DNA of 64,000 nucleotides from the NCBI GenBank assembly GCA_015680685.1, contig MNCI01038015.1, positions 148,124-212,123 of the forward strand. Direction: 5' to 3'. This stretch comes from Gnetum montanum (lineage: Eukaryota; Streptophyta; Gnetopsida; Gnetales; Gnetaceae). Position numbers and translations under genes: made by a program. This document shows positions 22,288 through 35,173 of this stretch, piece after piece. Every line of letters starts with the position of its first letter. Positions within the stretch are counted from its first letter, which is position 1. Below the pieces are notes generated by a model that was not told the DNA's origin, ran no database searches, and saw only the letters and a list, made by a program, of their open reading frames with translations.

Positions 22288-22470
22288 TTCATCTATATTT
22301 GTTACAAAAATCATTTTAAGTGTGCATTGCATGGCCTTATGGAATAATATCATTCTTGATTAGTAAAGTGAAAATAAAATTCATCTATATTTGTTACAAA
22401 AATCATTTTAAGTGTGCATTGCATGGCCTTATGGAATAATATCATTCTTGATTAGTAAAGTGAAAATAAA
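22288..22470. repeat. Perfect 92-bp tandem duplication
   Basis: The unit beginning ttcatctatatttgttac occurs at 22288 and again at 22380; I saw no mismatch over about 91 bases. In DNA otherwise full of old mutations this must be recent, or an assembly artefact. Confidence 0.92.
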
Positions 22471-23808
22471 AAATATAACAACGACACTATTTTCTTCTTT
22501 AGATCTAATTATGTTATAAATTATTTTGGCTCTAAAGTTTTTTTGAAATGATAGAATCGCTAGAGATATCAAGGCATCATCTTACAAAATGTATTGCAAC
22601 ATAATAAATTATAACCCCTCGAGGAAGTAAACTAGCTTGTCATGGCAAAGTAAAATTTTAAACTTCATCATCACATAAGGAGAAATACAAGTGAGAAATT
22701 TTAAAACAAATAACATCATTTAGTAAATGACTCTATATCTTTGTTCAATAAATTTTCAAATATGCTAGATGATGATTCTCCTTTGGATTTTCACAAGTGT
22801 TTTCACTATAGATTCAAAAGCTTGAATTTTACTTGATGGTGCTGGAATGTTAGATGTAGGATCCATGTTTTCCTTTTGATTAGTGTGGGGTGCTTAAGGA
22901 CTTTTCATGAATCTCATTAAATATGGCTTGAAGGGGTGGTGGACTCATGGTGGGAATGATAGGTGAGGATGTATGATAGTGTGCAAATACATGATTTTTT
23001 AACTCCTTAAGAATCAAGGGCCAATCCACATGGCCATCCTCCTTGATCGTGACATAGAATAGATTAATAATGGCCATGAAATGAAGTTCTTCCTATCTTT
23101 GATACATACATGATAGACAATTATTTAGAGTAGACATTTTTAATTGTGATATTAATACTCTAGTGGTAGGAGTTGTACATGCCTTATTCCAGTGTTCTAT
23201 GCTTTTGGAGCACTTAATCAACTAATGTCTTGGAAAAGTGACTTTTTTTATGGTAAAATCAATCTTCATCATCTAACAACAATATTTCAAGAATCTTTTT
23301 TGGATCTTGCCAAATTACCAAATTTGCCCAAACTAAAAAATGAACTAGGCATCATTGTAAGCACAAACAAAGTTTTCTATCAAAGGTTGATTATTAAACA
23401 CTATGAACTCCATAAAAGGGGTCAAACCATATCTTTTTTAAGTTCATAGAAAATCATTTATTTACTAGCTCCATAGCCATATTTAAATCAAAATAATGAT
23501 ATTGAACACTAATTCATGGAGCTAGATGCTTAAAATATTTCTCCTTTTTCAATAGTAGGTTGAAGCTTTGTGACTTATTTACCACAACTTCATGATGAGG
23601 TGATATAGTTGAGTGAGCCATTATTTTCTTTAAGGTCTTCCTCATAGCAGAGGATAAATCCTTACTATGGGAAAACCCATTGTGAAGGTTGGACTATGGT
23701 ATTGGCAATGGTGGTGACGATAATGATTCTAAGATTTTATGCTCAAAAGAGTCTGAAGAGAGAAACTTGTTATTACACTTCCTTTTAGATGTACTTAGTG
23801 ATTGTCCT
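22471..23808. other. AT-rich intergenic DNA, no gene recognised
   Basis: Open frames at 22880-23077 (minus) and 23192-23449 (plus) show no motif I know. Nothing else identified. Confidence 0.4.
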
Positions 23809-24436
23809 TGTTAAACTTTACTGATCTTAAGAAGGTAAAAGTAGCAAATGATTTGTAAGAATTGATAATTTAAAATATTTAATTGATTAGAACTTCAACA
23901 TGCAACTCACAATTCTTTGAATAATGAATATAGAAAATGATTCTTTAGACCTTTTGGTTGGAATAGGTTGTTGCTCACTTGTTACCTATACTTCTTCTTC
24001 TACTTGGCTTTCTATAACTTACAACTTGACACTAGTCAAACTATAACTTGATGAAGAGTCATGACTCCAATACAAACTAACACAACTCAACACAACCAAG
24101 TTTATGAATTCGTAAGAGTACAAGTCTTACAAATTATACTTTGTAAACCAATATTTCTTTATGACTTGATTAAACTTGTTTACAAATGGACTTTGTTGAT
24201 TTACAAATTAACTTTAGGGACTGCTTATCCACTTATGACTTTTACAGAGTGGAAACTTGTTTACATTATTACGAGCTAAGACAATGTATGAATTACTCTT
24301 TAACACTCCTTAATTCATACTTTGTCTTATTAATATGGTATGTGTGTTTTAAAAGTAGTATGCAGTGTTCGAGTTAAGGCTAGAGTATTGGAAAGTGCCT
24401 ACTCCAATATTCATATCTTGCTCTTTTATAACTTCA
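23809..24436 (-). repeat. 3' LTR of the copia element
   Basis: The first 490 bases match 28635-29093. The remainder up to the purine tract at 24439 is only on this side, so either the other LTR is truncated or this boundary is imprecise. Confidence 0.65.
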
Positions 24437-27400
24437 TACTCTCCTCCTCCTCACTTCATACTATGATAGAGTAATCTTACATTGATAAAATCTCCAAAGC
24501 CTTCAAATTTTTACTTAGCTAGGACCTTCATAAAGCCATAAGCCTTCTAGATTTTGGTTGAAATATATTGAATATCCACAAACTTTTCTTGATACTTTTA
24601 TTTAATAAAGTGCATACTTACCTTAATATATTTACTTTTGTCATGGAACAATGAGTTTCGTACTACTTTAATTGTTGCTTGATTGTCACAGTGGATCATA
24701 ATGGGTTTGGTACATTAACATCAATTTTTATTAGAAGTTGCTCAATCCACATCACATCCTGAACTATCTCTTGTACTACTTGATATTCTACTTCTATAGA
24801 GAATAGTGACCCTATTCTTTATTTATTGCTTTTCCAACTAATATGATTACCATGAACTTGATTAGGAACCATGTTCTTAAGCTTTTTATCAAGAGTATCA
24901 CCTTCTTAATTGGCATCTACATATACTTCTAGAGTTACTGTTAAAGTATTTACAAGCATAAGTCCATACGATAAAGATATCTTAAGATTAGAAATGCTAC
25001 CTACATGTGTTGATGATTTGGATTTTGCATTGCCACCACTAATTGATTGATGGTAATCTAAATATTAGGCCTTAATAAGATACATGATTGCACCAATGAT
25101 TAGGTGGTATTGTGTTAGATCTATTGATTCTCCTTCAACATTTATCTTAAAGCTAGGTATCATAAGAATATGGGATTTCTTACAAATTATCATATTGTAA
25201 TTTTCTAGTAAATCTATTGTATATTTGGCCTAAGAAAGAGTAATATCACTTTCTCTAATTTATTTTTATATCTAGGCAAAAATGTGCCAATCCTAGGTAA
25301 CAAATGTCAAATTGTAATGATAGTTGATGGTTGAACTATTGCACAATCTTTTGTTCCATTGCTACTATGATGATATTATCCACAAGGAAGGCTATCACAA
25401 TTTGTAAGGTTTTATTATCTCTCAAGAAATATCAATTATTTTCGTTTTGTGATTTAATGAATCCATACTTGATTAATAATTCACCAATCTTTTGATACTA
25501 GACTCTAGAAGCTTACTTCAACCTATAAATTGTCTTTTGTAACTTGCACACTAGCTTTGCATCTCTTATAAATCCTTTTGGTTGCTCCATGTATATTTCT
25601 TCTTATAATTCTCCATATAAGAAAGTTGAATTAACATTGGTTTTATGAATTTTCCATTTCATCTTATCAGTTAGGGTTATTATTATTCAAAAGATGACCA
25701 TACAAGTAGTGGATTCAAATATCTACTCATAATCTATATTTTTTTATTTGGGAAAAACCTTTAGCTACTAGCTTAGCTTTGTATTCAACTAATGTTCCAT
25801 CCTTCGTAAGATTAGTCATAAAGACCCACTAATTTTTAATAGGTTGACGATTCATAGTACATAGAACTAACTTTGAGACTCCTCTATTTTTCATCATGGT
25901 GATTTTAGCCTCCATTGTCTTTTTCCAATGATTCATAGTAAATGCCTTTGCCATAGTCTTTGGAATCTCTTTACTTGATATTGTAACGTTAACAATGATA
26001 TCATTACTATGTAATTTTTAATATTGACTTTTTATAAGTCTTAGTTCATTTACATATAGGTTGGCCTAGTTACTTGCACTCTTAATGGTTTGTTCCCATT
26101 CTCTATATCTCTTTAGTGCTATATTTTTTCTTTCATCATTGGCACCTGTATCTTCTACAAGATAATCTCCATTGTTGGACATTGGTAGACTTATGACCTA
26201 ATTATTATTTTGGTTCCTTAACTGTTCTTGAATATTATAGTCTTGATCATAGAATTCTGGTTTGGGATTATTTTCATTAACCACATCTTAACAAGAATTA
26301 TGTTTAATGATTTAATACCTTTTCATTTCTTCTAATAATTCTTCTTCATTGAATGTTACATCCTTTGTAACAACTAGCTTCTCAAGTTCTATATCCATGA
26401 TACAATATCCTTTCATATGAATTCTATATCTTACAAAATATCTCTCCCTTGCCTTATGATTGAACTTGGTTATAGAGGGTATATGGTAGTAAACTTGACA
26501 CCTAAAAATACATAAATGTGTAAGTTTAGGCTTATGGCCATTCTAACTAGTATTTGAACATGCAAACCATAAATACATTGTGGGACTCTTATTGATAATA
26601 TGAACAATATTATATACAACTTCTTCCCAAAAGGCATTATCAAGTTTAGATTGAGCCAACATACATCGTACCATCTCTCCAATGGTTCTATTCTTTCACT
26701 TTATAAGTCCATTTTGTTTTGGATAGTAAGGAACAATCTTCTAATGAATAATTTCTTCTTTCTTGAGGTATTCTTAAAGCTCTTTGCTTATGTATTCTAT
26801 CCCATTATCAGTTTGCAACTTCATAATGGAAAGACCAGCTTGTTTTTCCATTAAGCTCTTCGATTCCTTAAAGGTCTCAAGTACTTCACTCTTGAACTTA
26901 ATAATATATATCCACACTTTGCAAGTGAAGTCATCAATATAGGTCATGGAGTACTTAGCTCATCCTAATGAAGTTACATTTGTAGGAGCCAACATTAAAG
27001 TGTATAATCTCTAGCTTCAATTTAGCTTACATTCTTTGTATTAGTGGAAACATTAATCTCATTTGTTTTCCTATAGCACAAGATTTGCAAAATATTTCTT
27101 GATTTAAGTTCAAATGGGGAAAGCAATTTGAGGCATATTGTAATTTCTACATGTAGCTTTTGTTCATATGTCCAAGTTTTATGTGTCAAAATTTATCCTC
27201 ATAGTTTCATGAAGCGTAGTACAAATCACGTCTCTTATAGGGTGTAACTTGAATACATCATTTTTTTCTTGTCTTTCAGCTAACTTTCTTTATGTTCTAT
27301 TTTTAATATATTGCATCTTACATTTTTTTATTGATCTTGTTCAAAGTTCAACCTTATGCTCAAATTTCACCAATTTAAAGACCAAAAGAAGATTACATCC

Positions 27401-28622
27401 TTTTTAAGGCTAATGCATAATACATGTTGTTAATTTGGACTAATTGATCAATAGTCTTCATACTAATGTTATCAATTCTCTTATCCTTGAAAATGGCTCT
27501 AGTTGGTGTAGTGACTTGTCCAACATTAATGGTACATAAGCTCTTAAATAGGTTTTGGTTCCCAAATACATGTCTTGAAGAACCAAAATCTATATACCAT
27601 GTATTGCGTTCAACTTTGACAATTGAGTTTTGGGTTGTAATATCTTTTTTTATTGAAACTAATTCATCCTTTAGTAGATTAGCTTCATTCCTTTAGTGGT
27701 TAATGTTATTGTCATTTCTTTGTTGGTTTTGTTTGTCCATTCATTTTTTCATAAATCTTTTTTGGACTACAACAAATCTTGGATTTTTCAAATCAAACCA
27801 ATAGTCCTTAAGCTTGTAACCCTTTCTGCCACATATGAAATAACCTTTTTTTCTTCTTGTATGATTATTAGACCTTTATCCATGATTCCTTCTATTAAAT
27901 GAGTTGGACACCCATTGTCTTCCTTGTTTATTTTTTGAAGTATACATGACTTGCTTTGTGTTATTCAGTTTCTACTCAACCTCCATGATAGTTTCTTATA
28001 AGTGGAGTTAGATTATCAATGTTGAAAAGTTTAGTCAATCTCCGAGTGCATCCAAAGCTTGGGTAAAGGCTTTGTACTATTCAAGTAATGCCTTAAATAG
28101 GCAACTTACTCTTTTATCATCCTTAATTTTCTTACCTCACATTCCAATTTAGATATGATCAATGTCATATCCTTGACAAAGTTTGTTAGCTTTTGATCTA
28201 TCCTCATTTTCATTATTTTTAACTTAAGAAATAGATGATCCTTCCAAATTTTTGCAGTTGTTTCTATACCATAAATCAAGTGGGATACTTCTTCATAAAC
28301 ACTTGTAAATAGAACACTTAAGGTCATTTCATTTTTATACTTTTTTAATCATCATCAAGGCTGAAACTTGGATCGGAGACTACATGGCACAATCAAATTG
28401 CATGTAGAATTATTCTCATTCTTTGTTCCTAGGTGTTATAATTATTTATTGTAAACTTATATATATTTGTTACAACAATCTTATTCACCAAAGATCTTAA
28501 GAAGTTCTTATCTTTCTCTTTTAATGACATATTATGCATGAAATTTGTAAGGTCATCTCTATTCTCATCTTTCTTCTTCTTCATGGAGTCCTTTTCTTGG
28601 TCTTGCTTTTTACCTTATCCTT
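24437..28622 (-). pseudogene. copia Gag-Pol polyprotein remnants
   Basis: RNase H near 24550-24720 reads IHCDNQATIKVVRN and FHDKSKYIKV (copia-type DNQ motif). RT remnants lie at about 25000-25950. The integrase C-terminal region is at 26300-26700 (MLAQSKLDNAFWEE in the reverse frame, followed by KERYFVRY-like text). A gag piece is at 28106-28327 (SVYEEVSHLIYGIETTAKIWKDHL), and a probable zinc-knuckle region at 27770-27850. The domain order gag-integrase-RT-RNase H on the minus strand is diagnostic of Ty1/copia. Stops and frameshifts are frequent; no part is functional. Confidence 0.85.
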
Positions 28623-28634
28623 GCTTTATTACCA

Positions 28635-29093
28635 TGTTAGACTTTACTAATTTAGAGAATTGATAATTCAAAAATATTTGATTGATTGAAATTGCACTAT
28701 GAAACTCCGAATTCTTTGAACAATGTACATGGAAAATGATTGTTTAGATCTTTTGATTAGAACATGTTTTTCATCACTTTTTACCTATACTTCCTCTACT
28801 TCTCTTTTTATAACTTACAACTTAACATTGGCTAGACTTTAATTTGATGGATAGTTGTGACTCTAATAGAAATTGACATAACTTAACTTAACTAGGTTTA
28901 TGAATTCATAAGAGTACAAGTTTTATGAATTATACTTTGTAAACTAATATTTCTTTATGATTTGATTCAACTTGTTTATGATGGACTTTGTTGATTTATG
29001 GACTCCTTATTCACTTATGACTCTTATGAAGTGACAAATTAACTCGTAATAATTTAAACAAGTTAAGATTATGTATGAATTATTCTCGAAAAA
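28635..29093 (-). repeat. 5' LTR of the copia element (truncated)
   Basis: Aligns with 23809-24297; similarity stops at about 29093. The primer site lies directly beside its inner end at 28623-28634. Confidence 0.72.
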
Positions 29094-29444
29094 TAATCTT
29101 CATTGACCAACGAAAAACTATAGAATTTAGGATTTTTGAAATATACCTTTGAAAACATCGAGGAATAAAGGTTACATAAATTTAAATATCTCATATTAGC
29201 CATAACCAATCAAAATAATTTAATTTTTGATCCAAAAGATCATAGTCAAACCAAAATATTTGATGAAATTATATACTATGGCTAAAACTCTAATTCACAC
29301 ATTGTTTTGCATGAAATTGTCAATGTAAATAGTTTTGACAAACTTATCTTAGATAGTCTAGATAAAGATAATTGAAATTTAGAATGCATAGTAATAGAGT
29401 TTACTAAATTTTTAAATAATTGAAGCTTTGCATCATTTGCTTGT
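29094..29444. other. Spacer between the copia element and E3
   Basis: AT-rich, nothing recognised. The last five bases (cttgt) are one copy of the E3 target-site duplication. Confidence 0.5.
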
Positions 29445-30279
29445 TGATGAGTGGCGAGGTACCCCTACACTCAACCATACGAATACGAGCGTTCACGCAC
29501 TATCTGATCGAACTCCATAGACGGGCTAGTTGTGGTATCTAGATAATTACACATTGATCATAGTTTTCTATCTTCCCACTTGGACTAGTATTTGCTTTGT
29601 CACGTATGGTTTAGTCCAGAGTGAGGTGTATGATGTGGTCCTAAGCTAGTGCTACTCCTAGAGGTAGTGGAAAATAACTTTGATTAACCTAAGAGGGAAT
29701 GGGAGGAGAGAATCTAAGCTAGCCTAAGTGTGATGAGCATCCGTCCTTAATCATCCGTACACATCTTGGACCTCGTGTACTACTATTGGGATTACCAAGC
29801 GCATGTCCTAGGTACACTATTGGGATACCAAGTAGTCACACTTAAATGCTCGTGATTAAGTTGTACTCATTCCATGTTTAATAACAGGGCTAGGAGAGGA
29901 AAGTAAAGAGATATTAAGTAAGAAAGTAACAAATAACAATTAAAACTAAGTGAATGCTGCAATGATGAAGTAATCTCGATCTTTATTGTCGATCATGTGC
30001 ATGTCCAAGTACGTCACACTTGGATAAAGGTTCCGTATAATTACAATCATCACACTGTAGGCATGCACTAGGGAAAGGGTTGAGAGGAATTGAAAACTAA
30101 CAAAAAGATCCTACTCTAATACTAACTTTTCCTATGACTCTCCCGTGCATCCAATTGTGTATTTATAGGCTCACATAGAAACCACGATATCGTGTATTTG
30201 ATATTGCTAGTGAGGTTGCAATATTGTGTACCTGATATCAAGGGTTTAATATCGAAGCCTAAAAAATCATGGTTCATCA
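29445..30279 (-). repeat. 3' LTR of E3
   Basis: 835 bp, TGATGAGTGGCG to GGTTCATCA on the plus strand. Contains decayed GATATC units near the inner end (30184-30260) and the TATA sequence (reverse of gtatttatagg). Confidence 0.9.
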
Positions 30280-30459
30280 TACCCCCACGACTAAATTAAA
30301 ACTCATCCTCGAGTCGAAAAAAATGAGAACAAGCCCCATTGATTACACAGTGGATAGGTATGGGATTATTAACTGACTAGGAATTTAGTCATGCTGTAGT
30401 GGAGGATTGCATATGACAAAATTGGGACACAAACACAAAATTACATAATTTACTAAAAC

Positions 30460-30890
30460 TCATGTGGTTCCTGGTGGCGGTGGCTCCTCCATGGGTCTCT
30501 TCCCTTTATCTTGTGCTCTAGGCTTTGGAAGTTGAGGGCTCTAAAGGAGTGCTTGGTGCTTTTCCTCTTTGGTTTGGGGGTCCAATGCCATTCATGCTAA
30601 TGCTCCAATGTTTGATGGAGTCGACACCTTCCATGGGCACGGTAGTTGCTGGAACATCTAGTTGCCCTTGACATACCAAGCCGCAAATAGCCATTGTTCC
30701 TCTTCATAGGCTTGAGCCTTGATCTCTCCACATTTTTCTTTGCTAGATTATTCAGTGGCAGTAGTTCCTTGATGGATGTTGAATGATTGTGCCTCTTTCT
30801 ATGCATGTTCTACATGAGGTCCTTGGCCTCTGCCTCCCCCTGGGTGTTCAGCTGCATCTTGAGAAGGTCCTCATTATTGTCCTCTTTTAG
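30460..30890 (-). pseudogene. C-terminal part of ORF3 in E3
   Basis: On the minus strand one frame reads EIKAQAYEEEQWLFAAWYV, KGN-stop-MFQQLPCPW, LDPQTKEEKHQALL and ends GKRPMEEPPPPGTT before a TGA at 30460-30462. It aligns with the end of the E4 frame (KIAKAFKEE, WYIKDKKMFHQF, HDPRSKEKKLQELLNKYQ, LMDEPPPPRT). Three in-frame stops are single changes. I do not recognise the family. Its presence in two diverged elements shows it belongs to the retrotransposon. See E4 for the longer version. Confidence 0.7.
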
Positions 30891-32448
30891 GGGCCATCTA
30901 CAATCACACAAAGATCAAATGTTAGTAAGGTTCTTGAAAGAAGTTCAATTATTTCATACCTTACTCATTGCCTTTAATAAATTTTGAAGTATTTGCTTAG
31001 TGTGATTTTAGAGTTAGAAATTTTTTCAAGTAAGTTTCCCTAAAAGTTTAATGTCAGACTTGATTTGTTTAGGTGCCACATAAAAGGACTTGTAATGGTT
31101 TTGAGGAACATTTGATAAAATGATGACAAAGGAAAGAATAGATTTTGCAATGAAGTACTTGGAGGGTATAAAATGATGTGGTGGTGTGCAACAAGTACAA
31201 ATTACAAAAGTCATGCAAGTGGATCCTCCCCAAAGTAGGTTCCAACCTATAATGCCCTTGCGTAACCACACATTAAAATGTCCGTAGGCACTAGAAGGGT
31301 TAAATGTAATCTACATTGATGCAAAAAAACACACAAATGTTAAATACCACCATGATGAGGTATGCATTCAATGCTACATAAGACACGAGTCACAAATACA
31401 TGAACAGTGAGATGAGGCGAATTGTAGAAGGAATTGCAAAGATTGGGACATGAGGTAACTGACTCTGGGCACAATGAATCTTGAGTGTAGGATGTAATTA
31501 ATGTGTCATTAGGCTATCGCTCCAAAATCAAGAGCAAGTCCATCCTTCGATCAGTGACATCGCATTGCTTCATCTAATGATGGACAACCATAAGAGTATC
31601 ATGACAGCAAGGCATATAATCACTTGGCATTTTGTTCAAAGGAGGAGTGATTTGAAATTTCTTTGCAGCATATTTGTCTTGATCTTTTCATTTCTTTTTG
31701 TCTGGCCAATTTGGCACACACTCTCTTCTCTCTCTTTTTTTTTTCTTTTATGCACAATCCAGAGAAGCTGCCTACCTTTAGGCATGGATGCATGTCTTTC
31801 CAGTGAGACCCCCTAGAATAGCATTGGGTTTCTTTATTGAGTGCCTTTATTACTCTTACTCTCATTTTTTGTTAGATCTACAAGGATCTTAGTACCACTA
31901 GGCTACATGATAACTTTGACAGATATCACCAAAGAGAATCCACAGGTTCCCTTGATGTCACACCCTAACCATTCCCTCTTAGTCCATCATTTTTTGCTTT
32001 GGGCATAATGAGCATAAAATTACTTTAAGTTTTAATGATGTCAAGAATATCATCAGACCCAGAGTAGAACCTCTTATTAATAGAATGGGTGGGTGGATGT
32101 GATGGGCTCACTATCTAAGTAATTAGCCACTCGAGACTTGAGAGCAGAGAACAACACCTTAACTAATGAGTCATATGAGTGCTTTATTCATAGATGAGAT
32201 TACCCATAAAAAGATAGAAAAAGATAAAAAAATAAATAAATAAATAAAAAGATGAAACAACAAATTTAAAGATGAAAAACTAGAAAACAAAAATTGTCAA
32301 ATTAAAGAAAAAAAACATTTATAAATTCTATTTGTTAGAATTGGGGATATCCCCCATAACTAGACTTTTGATCATGGTGAGAATTAATAAATGAAAGGGT
32401 TGGATCCATGCATTTTAGAAATATTGGAACCTGATCATAGCCAAACCA
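30891..32448 (-). other. 3' untranslated region of E3
   Basis: Holds the shared block at 31213-31270 (GGATCCTCCCCAAAGTAGG), the motif near 31781-31803 (ggcatggatgcatgtctttc) and, at about 32343-32356, the region matching the CATGGGGGAGATGG sequence that follows pol in E1. No gene recognised. Confidence 0.6.
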
Positions 32449-34204
32449 CTAGGTGTCTTTTGATATGGTGGTTGGAATGTACCCAAATTGGGGTGCACAC
32501 ACTATAGTAAAGTTGACATAGTGGGGTAAGTTAAAAGATGGGATTAATTGATACAGAGTTGACCCACTATGGAACCCTTCATCGTAAGATGGTGTGCAAG
32601 GATTGATATGTCTCCCTACATGGCTATATTCATTGGGCTGCACGGTTGTTGGAGTATTGGTTGGTGGCCTTGATAAGATAGCATGAGGTGTTGAGTTCGA
32701 GGAGAAAGATGCACCATAGTGTTGAACTTGTGCTAAGTGGGAGGATGCAATGGTCTCAAAACAGTGTTGTCCCTTTCTATGGTCATGCCTAAAGAAAGGA
32801 CACTTTCGACGTTGTGAAAGATTCCCATAGTGGTTGACTGTAGCAGCACAAGTAACATTTGTGGATTGGTGCTTTGGTGCAAAACCTTCTGGTACTATTG
32901 GTGGTGATGTAGAAGGAGGTGAAGGATGAGAATATTGACAGTACAGAGAAGTATAAGGAACATGAGGTGGTGGTCTTGTTGGAAAGGACACGGGCTGATA
33001 GTACTTAGGAGAATAATAACAATGTGGTGAGATACAAGATGTTGACTCAGTTGGGGAAACAAGATGTTGAACTTGATAAGCACTTAGGTTCGGATGATAT
33101 GAAGGATGTGACTAATTTGAGGGTGGCCTCCCCCACAAGTAGGATTTTTGCCACTGTGATTGAACACAATATTTTTGTATGAACTCTGGATGTAACATTC
33201 TTCCCCAATGCTCATGTAAATGTGACAAGATTGGGCATTGACCTTTGGGGTGATCATACAGGAAAATGTTACATTAATACGTATGATTAGCAGTTGAGTT
33301 CTTATCCTCTTCAACCATTCTTTTCGATTGTCTAAGGGTGTTTTGTCTTGCTTCTTGGTTCATCATGGTTCTACCTCTAATAGTGTTGGCATATTCTCCA
33401 CATTTTTCATGTATCCATTTCGTCATCTTATTAATCTTTGCCTCAATTTCATCTAGTGATTGTAGTATTGGCAAAGATGATTCCACCTCCTTGAGGTGAT
33501 TTGATTTCTCCTCTTCATGATCCCTTTGCTAATTAGAGATTTTGGTCTTGTTGAGAGCTTTCAACATTCTCCCATTTAGCCATTTCTCCTTCTTCTTTTG
33601 CTACCCACTTAATAAGCTCCTAGAATTGGTGGGTTCGTAGCTCATATACTTGACCTTGGGCATACATCCCTAGGGTCTCCCTTGTTTCATTACGGAGCCC
33701 ATCCATGATATGATACATTAGCCTTTTCTCGGAGAATCCATGGCTTGGGCAACTGTTTAACAACGAATAGTATCTTTCCAAGGCCATGTCCAAGGGTTCA
33801 TATTGCCCTTGTTTCCACTCTTGGATTTGTCTCCTCAAGGTTGACACTCTTGCATAAGTTTGATATTTTTCATTGAAGAGTTCTACCATTATCGGCCAAT
33901 GTTGAATTGATTTTGGTCTTAAGGACCTATACCACACTTTTGCTTGGCCAATGAGTGTCAGAGGAAAGAGCTTATGATTTTGCCATCCATTATTAATATT
34001 GTTCCATACATAGGCATCATGGAAGGNCTCATAACCTACCTAGTGATGATGAACCCCTGCTGGCCACTANTGTTTATGTACATAGGAGACCCCTGCATCA
34101 GATTGAGTACTCCAAACTTTGTCTTCATCATTGTATAATTTGGTGGTTCTCCAATGAATTGCCTTACTGGTTGTTTTATTATCATTGTCTTGTGAGAGAG
34201 ACAT
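32449..34204 (-). pseudogene. gag: gag of E3
   Basis: Begins MSLSQDNDNKTT at 34204. A 106-codon piece at 33620-33937 carries the gag core (WYRSLRPKSIQHWPIM, KQGQYEPLDMALERYYSLL, GLRNETRETLGMYAQG). The cysteine-histidine motif is readable as DHPKGQCPILSH, and a Pro/Ser-rich tail ends at 32449. Several frameshifts split it. Two N characters (34027, 34070) fall in its N-terminal part. Gag is the only major protein this element ever carried beyond ORF3 in its present form, so mobility would have needed pol from relatives. Confidence 0.85.
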
Positions 34205-34337
34205 TATTGTGAATTTGTGTGTGAATTAATTAAATTAATTTATTTTCTAAAAGATATATCGTGAATACTTTGTTACAACAATCTTGTATGATATAACTAA
34301 TCTAGATAACTAGCACCGTCCTCAGCAATGACACTAA

Positions 34338-35168
34338 TGATGAGTGGCGAGGTACCCCTACACTCAACCATACAAATACGAGCGTTCATGCATGATCCAA
34401 TTGAACTCTATAGATGGGCTAGTTATGGTATCTAGATAATTATATGTTGATCACAGTTCGCTGTCTTCCCACCTGGACTAGTATTTACTTTGTCACGTAT
34501 GGTTTAGTCTAAAGTGAGATGTATGATGTGGTCCTAAGCTAGTGCTACTCCTAGAGGCAATGGAAAATAACTTTGATTAACCTAAGAGGGAATGGAAGGA
34601 GAGAATCTAAGCTAGACTAAGTACAATGAGCATTCGTCCTTAATCATCCGTACACATCTTGGACCTCATGTACTACTACTGGGATTACTAAGCGCATGTC
34701 CTAGGTACACTACAGGATACCAAGTAGTCACACTTAAATGCTTGTGATTAAGTCATACTCATTCCGCTTTTAATAATAGGGCTAGGAGAGGAAGGTAAAG
34801 ATATATTAAGTAAGAAAGTAATCAATAATAGTTAAAACTAAGTGAATGTTGCAATGATGAAGTAATCTTGATCTTTATTGCCAGTCATGTGCGTGTCCAA
34901 ATACGTCACACTCGAATAAAGGTTCTGTATAATTACAATCATCACACTGTAGGCATGCATTGGGGAAAGGATTGAGAGGAATTGAAAACTGACAAAAAGA
35001 TCCTACTCTAAACTAACTTTTCCTATAACTCTCATGCGCCCAATTGTGTATTTATAGGCTCACACAGGAACCATGATATTGTGTATCTGATATCACTAGT
35101 GAGGTCGCAATATTGTGTACTTGATATCGAGGGTCTGATATCAGAGCCCGACAAATCATGGTTCATCA
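34338..35168 (-). repeat. 5' LTR of E3
   Basis: 831 bp, TGATGAGTGGCG to GTTCATCA. The adjacent primer site is recognisable only by position and partial match to the tRNA-Asp type. Confidence 0.9.
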
Positions 35169-35173
35169 CTTGT

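Larger units (their letters stand above)
23809..29093 (-). mobile_element. Decayed Ty1/copia retrotransposon
   Basis: Direct repeats at 23809-24297 and 28635-29093 are LTR copies beginning TGTTAaACTTTACT. The plus-strand 28623-28634 reads, reversed, TGGTAATAAAGC, close to the initiator-tRNA-Met primer site TGGTATCAGAGC. A purine-rich tract gtgaggaggaggagag (reverse of 24439-24454) lies at the other LTR. Between them, in copia order on the minus strand, are gag, integrase, RT and RNase H remnants with many stops. Confidence 0.85.
29445..35168 (-). mobile_element. gag-only Ty3/gypsy element E3 with intact target-site duplication
   Basis: Flanked by LTRs 29445-30279 and 34338-35168 and by the perfect 5-bp duplication cttgt (29440-29444 and 35169-35173). 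Minus-strand order: 5' LTR, decayed PBS (34318-34336), gag, 3' untranslated region with the C-terminal part of ORF3, PPT (reverse of tacccccacga), 3' LTR. No protease, RT, RNase H or integrase sequence is present. Total 5724 bp. The LTRs differ at many transitions, so it is old, yet both ends are complete. Confidence 0.93.

Noticed and set aside
34027-34070. N characters as a structural break in E3 gag
   Set aside because: The surrounding gag text continues on both sides in the expected order, so these are single uncalled bases, unlike the N at 9107.
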